Of a stretch of DNA of 64,000 nucleotides, positions 18,703-27,392 are shown piece by piece (the first letter of the stretch is position 1; the number at the start of each line of letters is the position of its first letter). This DNA is from Alphaproteobacteria bacterium (GTDB lineage Bacteria; Pseudomonadota; Alphaproteobacteria; UBA6615): positions 558,001 through 622,000 of the forward strand of contig JBDXCV010000003.1 in assembly GCA_039980135.1 (NCBI GenBank). The letters are read 5' to 3'. The translations under genes were made by a program, and so were the position numbers. The notes below the pieces were generated by a model. That model searched no databases. It saw only the letters and a program-made list of their open reading frames with translations, and was not told where the DNA came from.

Positions 18703-19971
18703 ATGTCCAAGCTCACCGAACGCCGCCGCGACAACCAACAATGGATGCTCGACCTGGCCATCAAGACCACGGGACGGGTCCAGAACTTCGCCTATGACGC
18801 CCGGGTCATGCCGCCGGAGGTAAAGTCCTACGCGCAGATTCATCGCATTCTCGACAAGCATGGTCGCCATGTGATCTCGATCGCCGAGGAGGCCGAGAAG
18901 GCCGGTCACACCCAAACCGCCGCCGAACTCTACTGGACCGCGAGCGAACATTATCGCGAGGCCCAGCACTGCATCTTCGAGGATGACAATCCCGAGAAAA
19001 TCTACCTGCACAACATGCTGCTCAAATGTTTCGACAAGGTGATGGAGCATGCATCCCACCCGATCGAGCGGGTCGAAATTCCCTTCGAAGGCAACTTCAT
19101 CCAGGGCGTCCTTCACATGGTGCCAGGTGGTGAGAAGGCCCCGACAGTCGTGTTCTGCCCCGGCATGGACATGACCAAGGAAGCCTTCATCGACGCCCTG
19201 AACCACCCGTTCGTGAATCGGGGCATGAACTGCCTGCATCTCGACGGCCCCGGTCAAGGCACCAGCAACATCCGCAAGATCCGCGTCACGCTGGACAATT
19301 ACGAGCGGGCCGGCTCCGCCGCGATCGACTATCTGTGCACGCGCCCGGAAGTCGATGCCGACAAGATCGTCGTCTCCGGCTTTTCCATGGGTTCTTATTG
19401 GGGCATGCGCCTCGCCGCACTCGACAAGCGGGTCAAGGGCGTCGCGACCGCTGCCGCATGCTACGGCCCCAAGGTACCGATCTTCGAACAGGCGTCGCCG
19501 CGTTTCAAGCAGGTCTTCATGTATATGGCCGGCATCCATGATGAGGACGAGTTCGATGAATTCGCGTCACAAATGGTGCTCGACGACGTGGCGGGCGACG
19601 TCACCTGTCCGGCGCTGCAGGTGACGGGTGAATACGACCCGCTGGCACCGTTGGAAACCGTGCTCCCGATCTACGAAAAGGTCGCGGGGCCCAAGGAACT
19701 GTGGGTCATCGAAAACGACTTCCACAGCCCGCGAAACCGGCCGAATTTCGGCGGAATCGATGCTTTCGGGTTTCTCGCCGACTGGCTCAATGACGCTCTG
19801 GCGGGCAAATTCGGCCCCGGCCACAAGCGCGAGATACTGATACCCGAACATGGCGACGGCGGACCCTATGTTGGCCAGGTCCAGGGCGGCTTCCAACTGC
19901 CGGAGCGGGTCGGCGCGGCACCGGGGCTCAGTCCCGCGCAGCTCGGGCCGGGCGGCATCGTCGGCGGATAG
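18703..19971 (+). CDS. Alpha/beta hydrolase, C-C bond hydrolase type (DHPON-hydrolase-like)
   Basis: A 422-residue protein with an N-terminal helical cap of ~125 residues and a C-terminal alpha/beta hydrolase fold. The nucleophile is S228 in GFSMGS, with D312 in GEYDPLAP and H341 in ENDFHSP completing the triad. This layout matches 2,6-dihydroxypseudooxynicotine hydrolase and related enzymes that cleave beta-diketone-type C-C bonds, and more loosely FrsA/DUF1100 proteins. A highly similar paralogue lies at 22739-24010 in the opposite orientation. It follows the cupin by 23 bp. Confidence 0.87.
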   Translation: MSKLTERRRDNQQWMLDLAIKTTGRVQNFAYDARVMPPEVKSYAQIHRILDKHGRHVISIAEEAEKAGHTQTAAELYWTASEHYREAQHCIFEDDNPEKIYLHNMLLKCFDKVMEHASHPIERVEIPFEGNFIQGVLHMVPGGEKAPTVVFCPGMDMTKEAFIDALNHPFVNRGMNCLHLDGPGQGTSNIRKIRVTLDNYERAGSAAIDYLCTRPEVDADKIVVSGFSMGSYWGMRLAALDKRVKGVATAAACYGPKVPIFEQASPRFKQVFMYMAGIHDEDEFDEFASQMVLDDVAGDVTCPALQVTGEYDPLAPLETVLPIYEKVAGPKELWVIENDFHSPRNRPNFGGIDAFGFLADWLNDALAGKFGPGHKREILIPEHGDGGPYVGQVQGGFQLPERVGAAPGLSPAQLGPGGIVGG

Positions 19972-20037
19972 GGTCGCCACAGGAGATCGCAGAATTCCGC
20001 GGGGGCCTGATATAACCGGCCCAGGAGAGCAGCACCC

Positions 20038-21267
20038 ATGCCGATGACGCGCGAAGCCGCTCCATCCACCGGCGCCCGGCAACCCGAATCGATTATGGGC
20101 TCGGGCTATCCGCTGGCATTCAAATTCAGGCAGGGGACCGAGCGCCCGCCCCTCGTGGCGCAGGAGAATGCCCGCGGCGTGTTCGTCACAGAGGCGCGGC
20201 AACTCGCACGGTTCGGCAAGGAAGGCGTCATTCACGAGGGCGCGAACGGCAGCGTCTGGCGGCTGACGACCGACGAGGGAAAACATTTTGGCGCCGACGA
20301 CGTGGCCCCTTTCCCCCTCGGCTTCTTCAACGCCGGCCTGATCGGCGATCTGGCCAACCGTCTGCTGGCCATCGCGCGGGTACGCGGCATTGCCGTCGAC
20401 GCGCTTGAGGTCGATTTGGACAATCCATTCTGGATGCAGGGCTCATTCGTGCGCGGCGACGCCTTTAGTCACGCAGACCCGGCGACGATTGACCTGCGCT
20501 TGAATTCGCCAGCGGATGCCCACACGATTCGCCGCCTTGTGGACGACGCCATCAAGGCTTCCCCGCCAATGCACGGGCTGCGCACGCAACTCAAGAACAC
20601 GTTCGCCATTTACGTCAACGGCCGCCGTCGCCCCGTGACGAGCATGGATGCCTCAACGGCCCCCGACGCGGCCGACCCGTTCCAGACCTATTCGACGCCG
20701 CCCGCGCCGCTCGCCAACAGCGATCAGTTCGACGACATCATCACCAAGACCGGCAAGGTTCATGACGGTGAGGTCATGCGTTACCCGAGCGGGAGCAAGG
20801 CAAAGCTGGTCCGTCACGTCATCGGCAACGGCCGGTTGATCGACCCCGCCGGCATCATGGCGACCGAGTGCGCACTCGATATGCCCGGTGTGAGTTTCTT
20901 CCGCTACAAGACCGATGAGCGGTCACATATCGAGCAAGGACCGTCCGGACTGGCGCTCTTCTCCGCCGCGATCGCGTTCTGCTACATGACCCAGATCGCC
21001 CGGTTCATCGAGCATCAGAAGCTGAGTATTCGCGGCGTACGCATTGTGCAACACACGCCCTACATGCTGACCGGCAGCATCGCCGACGGGACGTGGACCG
21101 GCACGCAAGGCCCCGTCGACACGCATCTTTTCCTGTCGGGCGATGAAACCGACGAGACCCATGAGCGGCTCATGACAACAGGTGCCACAATCTGTTTTCT
21201 GCACTCCGCACTGCGCGACGCCAACGACCCGGTCGTCTCGATCGAGCTCAACAGCAACGAAATCTAG
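20038..21267 (+). CDS. Tandem OsmC-like protein with one degenerate half
   Basis: A 409-residue protein in which an OsmC-like unit appears twice. The first half (FFNAGLIGDLANRLLAIARV, then VDLDNPFWMQGSF) lacks cysteine. The second (ALFSAAIAFCYMTQIARF) keeps both likely redox cysteines, C315 and C386 (TGATICFLHSA). OsmC/Ohr proteins reduce organic peroxides through such a pair. The duplicated form may have a catalytic and a structural half. GGAGAG precedes the ATG. It is convergent with the SDR gene at 21294. Confidence 0.78.
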   Translation: MPMTREAAPSTGARQPESIMGSGYPLAFKFRQGTERPPLVAQENARGVFVTEARQLARFGKEGVIHEGANGSVWRLTTDEGKHFGADDVAPFPLGFFNAGLIGDLANRLLAIARVRGIAVDALEVDLDNPFWMQGSFVRGDAFSHADPATIDLRLNSPADAHTIRRLVDDAIKASPPMHGLRTQLKNTFAIYVNGRRRPVTSMDASTAPDAADPFQTYSTPPAPLANSDQFDDIITKTGKVHDGEVMRYPSGSKAKLVRHVIGNGRLIDPAGIMATECALDMPGVSFFRYKTDERSHIEQGPSGLALFSAAIAFCYMTQIARFIEHQKLSIRGVRIVQHTPYMLTGSIADGTWTGTQGPVDTHLFLSGDETDETHERLMTTGATICFLHSALRDANDPVVSIELNSNEI

Positions 21268-21293
21268 CCCGGAAGGACCCGTCGTCGATCAGA

Positions 21294-21971
21294 TCACCAT
21301 GCGTGGATTTCACCGAGATAGTCGAGAAAGCGACCGCTTTTGGCGGGACCGACATCAGACAATGTACGCCGGATACCTGCTGCGCTGTCCTCGACGGCAA
21401 CCGGATTGTTGGGCATTCGCGGCACACTCACCTGTCCCGGATGCATGACGACGACCGAAACACCACGATCGGCAAGGTCGTCGGCGAGGGCTTTCACGGC
21501 GTTGTGTAACGCCGCCTTCGAGGATCTGTAGATATAATTGCCCGGAAATTTTCTGACGAAGCTGCCGGCCATGCTGCCCATCGCGACAATCAGCTTACGC
21601 TCCGAGGCGGCGACATTATCGACCAGTCGCGCCGCCATGTAGAGGGGCGCGATCACATTGACATCAAACACCTGTGGCCAGATATCGAAGTCGGTCTCGG
21701 CGAGCGATGCACCGGGCTGCGGGTTGATCCCGGCATTGAGATAGAGCAAGTCGATCGGGCGGCCTTCAAGGCGGGTCGCCAGCGCATCGACGGCAGCGCG
21801 GTCGGTCACGTCGAGCCGCTCGACGGAAACATCTCCCGGCAGCGCGGTCAGCCTGCCGGCGGCCTCGGCATTCCGGCAGGTCGCGATGACCTGCCATCCG
21901 TCAGCGGCATACTGGCGTGCCAGTTCGAAGCCGATGCCGCCACCGGCACCTGTGAGCAGCATTGTCGGCAT
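21294..21971 (-). CDS. Short-chain dehydrogenase/reductase (SDR)
   Basis: A 225-residue classical SDR. It has the cofactor loop TGAGGGIG at residues 7-14, LNAG at 78-81, catalytic S133, and Y148-x3-K152 (YIYRSSK). The short length and sequence resemble C-factor-like SDRs. The basic residue R33 after strand 2 (ATCRN) would suit NADPH. It is the last gene of the long minus-strand run and is separated by 56 bp from the GST gene upstream. Confidence 0.93.
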   Translation of the reverse strand: MPTMLLTGAGGGIGFELARQYAADGWQVIATCRNAEAAGRLTALPGDVSVERLDVTDRAAVDALATRLEGRPIDLLYLNAGINPQPGASLAETDFDIWPQVFDVNVIAPLYMAARLVDNVAASERKLIVAMGSMAGSFVRKFPGNYIYRSSKAALHNAVKALADDLADRGVSVVVMHPGQVSVPRMPNNPVAVEDSAAGIRRTLSDVGPAKSGRFLDYLGEIHAW

Positions 21972-22027
21972 GTGTTTGTGATGTCCGGTTTCGGTTTTGC
22001 GCGGGTTTCTCGCCGACCGGCCCGGAT

Positions 22028-22717
22028 TCAGACTTCGCGCATATCAGCGGCGGTCGTCCCGGTGCCTGTGTCGTACGCGTATTTCGACCAACCCTGGATG
22101 ACCCTTTCCTTCGTCGGTGCGATCTCCGTTACCGACGGTCGCTGTCCCATGAGGTCGAGCCATTCCCTGACTTTCACGCATTCGTCGGGAACGCGGAAAT
22201 CCCGGTAATGCTCGATGACGGAAAGCCTCAGTGAATGCGGAAGGAATGTGAAATCGACCAGGCTCACTTCGTCTCCCAGCCAGTAGGGGCCGGGTGATTG
22301 ACTCAGCCCGTCGCGTTCCATCATCAGCAGCGCTTCCGTCAGCTTCTCCGCATGCACCGCCTGTTTCTCGGGTTCCTGCGCGAGCAACAGCTTGTAGAGC
22401 TGGGGAACGAATCGGACATTCGCGAAATCGATCCAGATGCGCGCTCTGGCCTTGTCCGCCGGGTCCTTGGGCAGCAACGGATGGTCGGGGAAAATATCCT
22501 CGATATACTCGTTGATCACCGAGGACTCGAATATGACGGTCTCGCCGTGGCGCAGCACGGGCACTTTGCCATAGGGAGATATTTTCAGGAACCAGTCGGG
22601 CTTGTCGTTCAGATCAATGACGTTCAGATCGAAATCGACTCCCTTTTCGCGCAAGGCCATGCGGGTCCGCAGCGCATAGGGACAAATTTCGGAACTGATG
22701 ATCTCGATTTCTGACAT
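22028..22717 (-). CDS. Glutathione S-transferase family protein (Cys-type, omega/beta-like)
   Basis: A 229-residue GST with a thioredoxin-like N-terminal domain carrying C12 in SEICPYALRTRM, the cis-Pro segment YGKVPVLRHG and the ESSVINEYIED motif, then an all-helical C-terminal domain. The CPY-type active site points to thiol transfer or glutathione-dependent reduction rather than simple conjugation. It starts 22 bp after the alpha/beta hydrolase stop and is likely co-transcribed with it. Confidence 0.92.
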   Translation of the reverse strand: MSEIEIISSEICPYALRTRMALREKGVDFDLNVIDLNDKPDWFLKISPYGKVPVLRHGETVIFESSVINEYIEDIFPDHPLLPKDPADKARARIWIDFANVRFVPQLYKLLLAQEPEKQAVHAEKLTEALLMMERDGLSQSPGPYWLGDEVSLVDFTFLPHSLRLSVIEHYRDFRVPDECVKVREWLDLMGQRPSVTEIAPTKERVIQGWSKYAYDTGTGTTAADMREV

Positions 22718-22738
22718 GGTTCGTCCTCCTGTCTGCGC

Positions 22739-24010
22739 CTAACTTTCGTCGACGATGCCGGCCGGCCCGAGCTGGCCGTCGCTCAGACCCGGTGCCGCAC
22801 CGACGCGCTCCGGTAACAGGAATCCGCCCTTGATCTGTTCGCCGTAGGGGCCGCAGCCGGAATGATCCGGCACCAGCGTTTCGCGTTGGTGATCGTCCGG
22901 ATACTTACCCGCTAGCGCGTCTTTTAGCCAGTCGATGAGGTATGGGAAGAAATCCATTTTGCCGAAATTCGGCCGATTGCGCGGAATATGATAATCGTTC
23001 TCGACGACCCAGAGTTCTTTCGGCGCCGGCACCGTGTCGTAGAACGCGAGAACGGTCTCGAGCGGTGCCAGTGGATCGTATTCCCCGGTCACCATAAGAA
23101 CCGGACAGGTAACATCTTTCGAGATGTCCTTGAGGTTCATTTGCGACGCGAATTCGTCGAACTCGTCCTCGTCATGGATACCGGCCATATACATGAAAAA
23201 CTGCTTGAAGCGCGGCGAAGCCTTCTCGAAAATTTCCACCTTGGGCCCATAGTTGGCCGCCGCGGTTGCGACAGCCTTGACGCGGCTGTCGAGCGCCGCC
23301 AGGCGCATGCCCCAATGGGATCCCATCGAAAACCCTGTCACCACGATCTGGTCGGTATCGACCTCGGGCCGTTCGCACAAAAAATCGATGGCGGCGGAAC
23401 CGGCACGTTCGTAGTTGTCGAGCGTAACACGGATCTTGCGGATGTTGCTGGTGCCCTGGCCCGGTCCGTCGAGATGCAGGCAGTTGAAACCGCGCGGAAT
23501 GGCCGGATGCGTGAAGGGATTGATGATCGCTTCCTTGGTCATGTCCATGCCGGGGCAATAGACGATCGTGGGCGCCTTGGGCTTGCCCGGCAGCATATGC
23601 AGGAGACCCTGGATGTAATTTCCTTCGAACGGAATTTCGACCTGTTCGATCGGGTGATTGGCGTACTCGATCACCTTGTCGAAACACTTCAGGAGCATGC
23701 CGTGGAGGTAGATCTTCTCCGGGTTGTCATCCTCGAAGATGCTGTGTTGCGCCTCCCGGTAGTGCTCGCTGGCCCGCCAGTACAACTCCGCCGCCGTATC
23801 GAAATGGCCGGCCTTTTCTGCGGCCTCGGCAATGGACAGGACGTGCCGGCCATGTTTATCGGCGATCCGGTGAATCTGGGCGTAGGACTTGACCTCGGGC
23901 GACACGATGCGTTCGTCGTAGGCGAAATTCTGGACCCGACCATGGGTCTTGACGACCAGATCCAGCATCCATTGCTGATTGTCGCGGCGGCGTTCTGTGA
24001 GTTTGGCCAT
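22739..24010 (-). CDS. Alpha/beta hydrolase, C-C bond hydrolase type (paralogue of 18703-19971)
   Basis: A 423-residue paralogue of the plus-strand hydrolase, nearly gap-free and by eye about three-quarters identical. It shares LTERRRDNQQWMLDL, the nucleophile GFSMGS, GEYDPLAP and an acid/His context ENDYHIPRN. The same family assignment applies: a helical cap plus alpha/beta hydrolase acting on beta-diketone-like substrates. It lies between SMP-30 lactonase and GST genes with gaps of about 20 bp, so it is part of a catabolic operon. The two copies may differ in substrate or be a recent inverted duplication. Confidence 0.88.
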   Translation of the reverse strand: MAKLTERRRDNQQWMLDLVVKTHGRVQNFAYDERIVSPEVKSYAQIHRIADKHGRHVLSIAEAAEKAGHFDTAAELYWRASEHYREAQHSIFEDDNPEKIYLHGMLLKCFDKVIEYANHPIEQVEIPFEGNYIQGLLHMLPGKPKAPTIVYCPGMDMTKEAIINPFTHPAIPRGFNCLHLDGPGQGTSNIRKIRVTLDNYERAGSAAIDFLCERPEVDTDQIVVTGFSMGSHWGMRLAALDSRVKAVATAAANYGPKVEIFEKASPRFKQFFMYMAGIHDEDEFDEFASQMNLKDISKDVTCPVLMVTGEYDPLAPLETVLAFYDTVPAPKELWVVENDYHIPRNRPNFGKMDFFPYLIDWLKDALAGKYPDDHQRETLVPDHSGCGPYGEQIKGGFLLPERVGAAPGLSDGQLGPAGIVDES

Positions 24011-24031
24011 TTCTGATCTCTCTGATGGGAT

Positions 24032-24940
24032 TTACGCGGTGCGCACGAAACCCCGGCGCGATGTTTCGGCGGCAAACAGCTCGCCGGCAGCCGTTGTGAC
24101 GTACAAGGTATCGAGTTCGGGGCCGCCAAAGGCGCAGCGATTGGGCATGTCGACCGGCACGCGCCAGCTTTCCAGCACCGCGCCGTCCGGCGAGAACACA
24201 TAGACCAGCGCGCCAGGCCCGTTGCGACTCCACCCGCCGCAGGCGACGATATTGCCATCGGCATCCAGGCACATGCCTTCGATGCCACGCTGGGGACCAC
24301 GATGGTCAGCACCGAATGTGTGCAGCACATGGTAGTTGCCGAGGGTACCGTCCTCGCCGATCGGATAGGCACGCAGCTCGCGCACATGGTCGGCCCGCGC
24401 TTCGCCCTCGGCGACGTAGAGCGTTTTCTCGTCGTGCGACACCAACACCGCACGGGGCGCCTTGGTGTCGTAGGTCATGCGCTGCATGACCCAGGCCCGG
24501 CGGTGATCGCGCGCCACACGCAGTACGGAGGCATGATCGAGGGGCGGAAAGAATTGCGGCCCCTGTGCAAGCACCGGACTGAACGGGTCGGTGAACCAGA
24601 TACGCCCCTGGCTGTCGACCGACAGATCACCGGGATGGTTATGATGGTCGCCGTCGAGCAATGCGTCGATTGCCGTCGAGCTGCCATTGGGCAAAAACTC
24701 GATCAAACGGCGGCTGGCTTCCTGGCCGCCATAAAGCTCACCGCCCGGACCGATCGCGAGACCGCCGGTTCGGCTGGTGTATTTGCGCGCTTCCGAAACG
24801 TCGCCGCTTGCCGGGTCGAGACGCATCAGGCGTTGCTCTTCTCGCAATGCGAACAACAGGCTTTCACCGTCCCAGACAACACCATTCGCCGGACTCTCGA
24901 ACGGACCCGCCACGCATTCGAATTTCACGTCTTGTGCCAT
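24032..24940 (-). CDS. SMP-30/gluconolactonase-family beta-propeller, divergent metal site
   Basis: A ~302-residue six-bladed propeller protein. Start ATG 24940 was chosen because GAGGGACGAG precedes it; the longer frame overlaps the upstream gene. Blade motifs such as GRIWFTDPF and TLYVAEGEAR are clear. The canonical ligands look altered: E15 is kept in FESPANG, but the usual PND Asn reads PGD and the usual DG Asp reads IEGM. It may be a lactonase with a changed site or a ligand-binding propeller. It follows the second SMP-30 gene by 10 bp. Confidence 0.83.
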   Translation of the reverse strand: MAQDVKFECVAGPFESPANGVVWDGESLLFALREEQRLMRLDPASGDVSEARKYTSRTGGLAIGPGGELYGGQEASRRLIEFLPNGSSTAIDALLDGDHHNHPGDLSVDSQGRIWFTDPFSPVLAQGPQFFPPLDHASVLRVARDHRRAWVMQRMTYDTKAPRAVLVSHDEKTLYVAEGEARADHVRELRAYPIGEDGTLGNYHVLHTFGADHRGPQRGIEGMCLDADGNIVACGGWSRNGPGALVYVFSPDGAVLESWRVPVDMPNRCAFGGPELDTLYVTTAAGELFAAETSRRGFVRTA

Positions 24941-24950
24941 AGCTCGTCCC

Positions 24951-25844
24951 TCACCAGACAGCGACGCCGGGAACACCCAGGCGCGTGCGTACGACCGTGT
25001 GAAATGTGGTGATGTAGAACGACGTCCAGTCGTCACCGCCCCACGCAATATTCGTGCAGTGCCCAGGCACCATCAGACGGCCGATCAAGTCGCCGCTGGA
25101 GTTGGTGACGTGAATGCCGCCGGGCCCGGTGCAGTAAACGTTGTCGTTTACGTCCACCTTCATGCCATCTGCGACACCCTCTTCACTGCCGGTCTGTTTG
25201 TTGAACAGACGCCCCGGCCCGACGCTGCCGTCAGCGTTGACGTCGAAAGCACGGATGTGGCCGAGTTGGGTGTCGTTGACATAGAGCAGCTTCTCGTCGG
25301 TCGAGAAGGCCAGCCCGTTGGGATAAGTGCAGTCGGCGATGGCGAGATGCACCTCGCCATCCGGCGTCATGCAATAGACACCCTGAATATCGAGGTAGCG
25401 CTGCTGATCGTGCCCCTCCATACCCGGAATGGACAGGGCGCCGGGCGGGTCGGTCCAGTAGATCGACCCGTCGGAACGGACCACGATGTCATTCGGGCCG
25501 TTGAGCGGCTTGCCATCATGCTGTGAGGCCAGAACTGTCGTTGTGCCGTCATGCTCCATGCGCCAGACGGAGCGCGACGACCAGCCAGCAACAAGCAGCC
25601 GCCCCTCCAGATCGAATGTCATGCCGTTGGCGTGCGCACTCGGGGCCATCAGCTTGCGACTGCCGACGCCGGGCCGATACTCCCAGATTGCGTCGCCGAT
25701 GATCTCGGTCCACAGGAACCGGCCCTCACGTCGGTCCCAGACCGGACCCTCGCCGAAATACAGGCCGTGCGCGATGGTATCAAGCGACGGTTCGCGGTCG
25801 CCGATGACCGCATCGAACTCCGGCGATACCCGATCAATGTCCAT
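24951..25844 (-). CDS. SMP-30/gluconolactonase-family lactonase
   Basis: A 297-residue six-bladed beta-propeller with all four expected metal ligands: E32 (FGEGPVWD), N118 (GPNDIVV), N176 (YPNGLAF) and D227 (DGMKVD). It would hydrolyse a sugar or aldonic lactone in the cytoplasm. I chose ATG 25844 because GGGGGG lies about 8 nt before it and the segment upstream has no family similarity. It is the first gene of the unit that runs down through the second lactonase, hydrolase, GST and SDR. The shared element at 26065-26099 lies 221 bp upstream. Confidence 0.9.
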   Translation of the reverse strand: MDIDRVSPEFDAVIGDREPSLDTIAHGLYFGEGPVWDRREGRFLWTEIIGDAIWEYRPGVGSRKLMAPSAHANGMTFDLEGRLLVAGWSSRSVWRMEHDGTTTVLASQHDGKPLNGPNDIVVRSDGSIYWTDPPGALSIPGMEGHDQQRYLDIQGVYCMTPDGEVHLAIADCTYPNGLAFSTDEKLLYVNDTQLGHIRAFDVNADGSVGPGRLFNKQTGSEEGVADGMKVDVNDNVYCTGPGGIHVTNSSGDLIGRLMVPGHCTNIAWGGDDWTSFYITTFHTVVRTRLGVPGVAVW

Positions 25845-26164
25845 GTTCGTTACCCCCCGCATTCTCTGCGTCGGCGAGACCCTGGCGCGGGATTGCCGTC
25901 GGAACGGGGGCACGATGAACACCGGCTTTGCGCGGAAAACGTGCGAAATATTCCTCGCCGACCGTCAATGACATGCTGGGCGCCTCCCGAATGCGCCGAT
26001 CCTTTCCCGGACCGGTCGTGATTGATAGGACGCCAGACTAAAGTCCACCTCGAATGCCTAGAAGGAATTTATTATTATGTCGTAATGCCCATTGGTTATG
26101 ACGGTTCGAATCCGTCCATACACGGGTGCGGTCTGAAAAAATCAGGTTTCCGGGACCAAATCCG
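25845..26164. other. 320-bp intergenic region upstream of the lactonase unit
   Basis: Between the LysR stop (26165) and the lactonase start (25844). Apart from the 26065-26099 element I see no coding signal. The stretch 26055-26100 is markedly A/T-rich relative to its surroundings, as expected for a promoter. No intrinsic terminator with a T-run was found after lysR. Confidence 0.5.
26065..26099 (-). promoter_or_regulatory. Shared upstream element, copy 1
   Basis: Plus-strand reading GAATTTAT, 20 bases, TGGTTAT. The same two words with the same 20-bp spacing occur at 35960-35994. Both lie 220-260 bp upstream of the first gene of a minus-strand unit (lactonase here, dctP there). A shared operator, perhaps of the nearby CysB-like regulator, or a shared promoter is inferred. 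Confidence 0.5.
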
Positions 26165-27106
26165 TCATTCTTGGTCCGGCGTATCGGCGCCGGCCATCAT
26201 GCTCACGATCTCCGCCCGCGGCCAGTTCGGCGCGACCATTTGCATGAAATCATACATGTACTCGCGCAGAAACGTTTCGGGATGGAGGATGATCTGCGCT
26301 TTCAGAATGCCGAAAAGGTCGGTCGCATCGACGGCCTCGAGCGGTTTGTCGAGCTCGGCGTCAAAGGCGACGGCCGGGACCACCGCAACGCCCAGGCCAA
26401 TGCGAACATAGGCCTTGATCACTTCGGCGTCGGTCGCGCTGATGACGATCTCGGGCGCGAGGCCCTCGCGTTCGAAGGCGCGTTTGACAGCCATTCCGCC
26501 CGGGTAGGAAGCATTGTAGGAGATGATCGGGTACTGGCTGATCTGCTGCAACTTCAGCGGCTGCACGTCGAGTAGCGGATGATCCGGTGGCATAACAAGC
26601 GAACGCCCATACTCGTAGATCGGCAGCTCGACAAGCTCGTGCTGCGTGTTCGGCAGTTCGCTCGTGATGCCGATATCCGCACGTCCCGATCCGACCAGCT
26701 CACCGGTATGTTCCGGGTCTATCTGCAGCAGGCTCAATCTCACCTTGGGATAGATTTTGCGGAATTTCTCGATGATCGCCGGCAGGACATAGCGCGCGTG
26801 CAGATGTGTGGTCGCGATGACCAGTTCGCCGGCGTCGGTATAGGAGAAGTCGTCGCCCAGCCGCCGGATGGCCTGCACGTCACGCAGGATCTTGCGGGCC
26901 AGTGCCACGACAATTTCGCCCGGTTCGGTCACACCGTCGATCCGACCTTTTCGGCGGCGCAGGATCTCGAACCCGAGCTCCCCCTCGAGCAGACGAATCT
27001 GCTTGCTGACGCCGGGTTGCGACGTGTTCAGGACGTTCGCCGCACGGGTGACGCTTAATCCCTGGTCAACGATCTCACGGAGAAAAAGGAGTTGCTCGAA
27101 GCGCAC
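26165..27106 (-). CDS. LysR-family transcriptional regulator, CysB/Cbl-like
   Basis: A 313-residue regulator starting at GTG 27106 with AAGGAAGG upstream. The N-terminus RFEQLLFLREIVDQGLSVT, followed by TSQPGVSKQIRLLEGELG, matches CysB (KLQQLRYI...TSQPGISKQ) better than generic LysR proteins. The C-terminal effector domain (ADIGITSELPNTQHELVELP, VRIGLGVAVVPAVAF) is complete. CysB-type proteins sense sulfur metabolites, but here it lies inside a catabolic gene train, so a cluster-specific effector is likely. A large inverted repeat precedes the start. Confidence 0.92.
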   Translation of the reverse strand: MRFEQLLFLREIVDQGLSVTRAANVLNTSQPGVSKQIRLLEGELGFEILRRRKGRIDGVTEPGEIVVALARKILRDVQAIRRLGDDFSYTDAGELVIATTHLHARYVLPAIIEKFRKIYPKVRLSLLQIDPEHTGELVGSGRADIGITSELPNTQHELVELPIYEYGRSLVMPPDHPLLDVQPLKLQQISQYPIISYNASYPGGMAVKRAFEREGLAPEIVISATDAEVIKAYVRIGLGVAVVPAVAFDAELDKPLEAVDATDLFGILKAQIILHPETFLREYMYDFMQMVAPNWPRAEIVSMMAGADTPDQE

Positions 27107-27245
27107 GTAATGCCTTCCTTGCTGCACGCTGGAAGGCAGAAGCTTAACGACTGTAAATTCATTACACCAGCCGATCACGGGCGGCGGATGGCGACATCAC
27201 CTGCAGCCGTGTTTCAACCGGCTGAGCGCCGCCGCGATGAAAGCA

Positions 27246-27332
27246 TGTCCGGAGACTCAAGTCAGTTTGCGGGCGCCGGACATATCGGTCGCCCGACCAG
27301 TCCGTCATCGCTGACTTGAGTCTCCGAACATC
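27246..27332. repeat. 87-bp imperfect palindrome with alternative pairing
   Basis: Arms 27246-27266 and 27312-27332 are inverted repeats matching at 20 of 21 positions. The 45-bp loop contains its own stem (27271-27276 with 27291-27296). In addition, 27246-27253 can pair perfectly with 27277-27284, so two folds compete. It lies between the cupin stop (27393) and the LysR start (27106). No T-run follows on either strand, so it is not a standard terminator. Confidence 0.85.
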
Positions 27333-27392
27333 TCCAAACGGCGGCAACGATTCACCGGGTCTTCCGGCCGGCCGCCGTACCTATGTGTGGCC

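Noticed and set aside
27092-27319. 75-codon plus frame over the LysR upstream region
   Set aside because: It runs through the palindrome arms and has no protein-like features.
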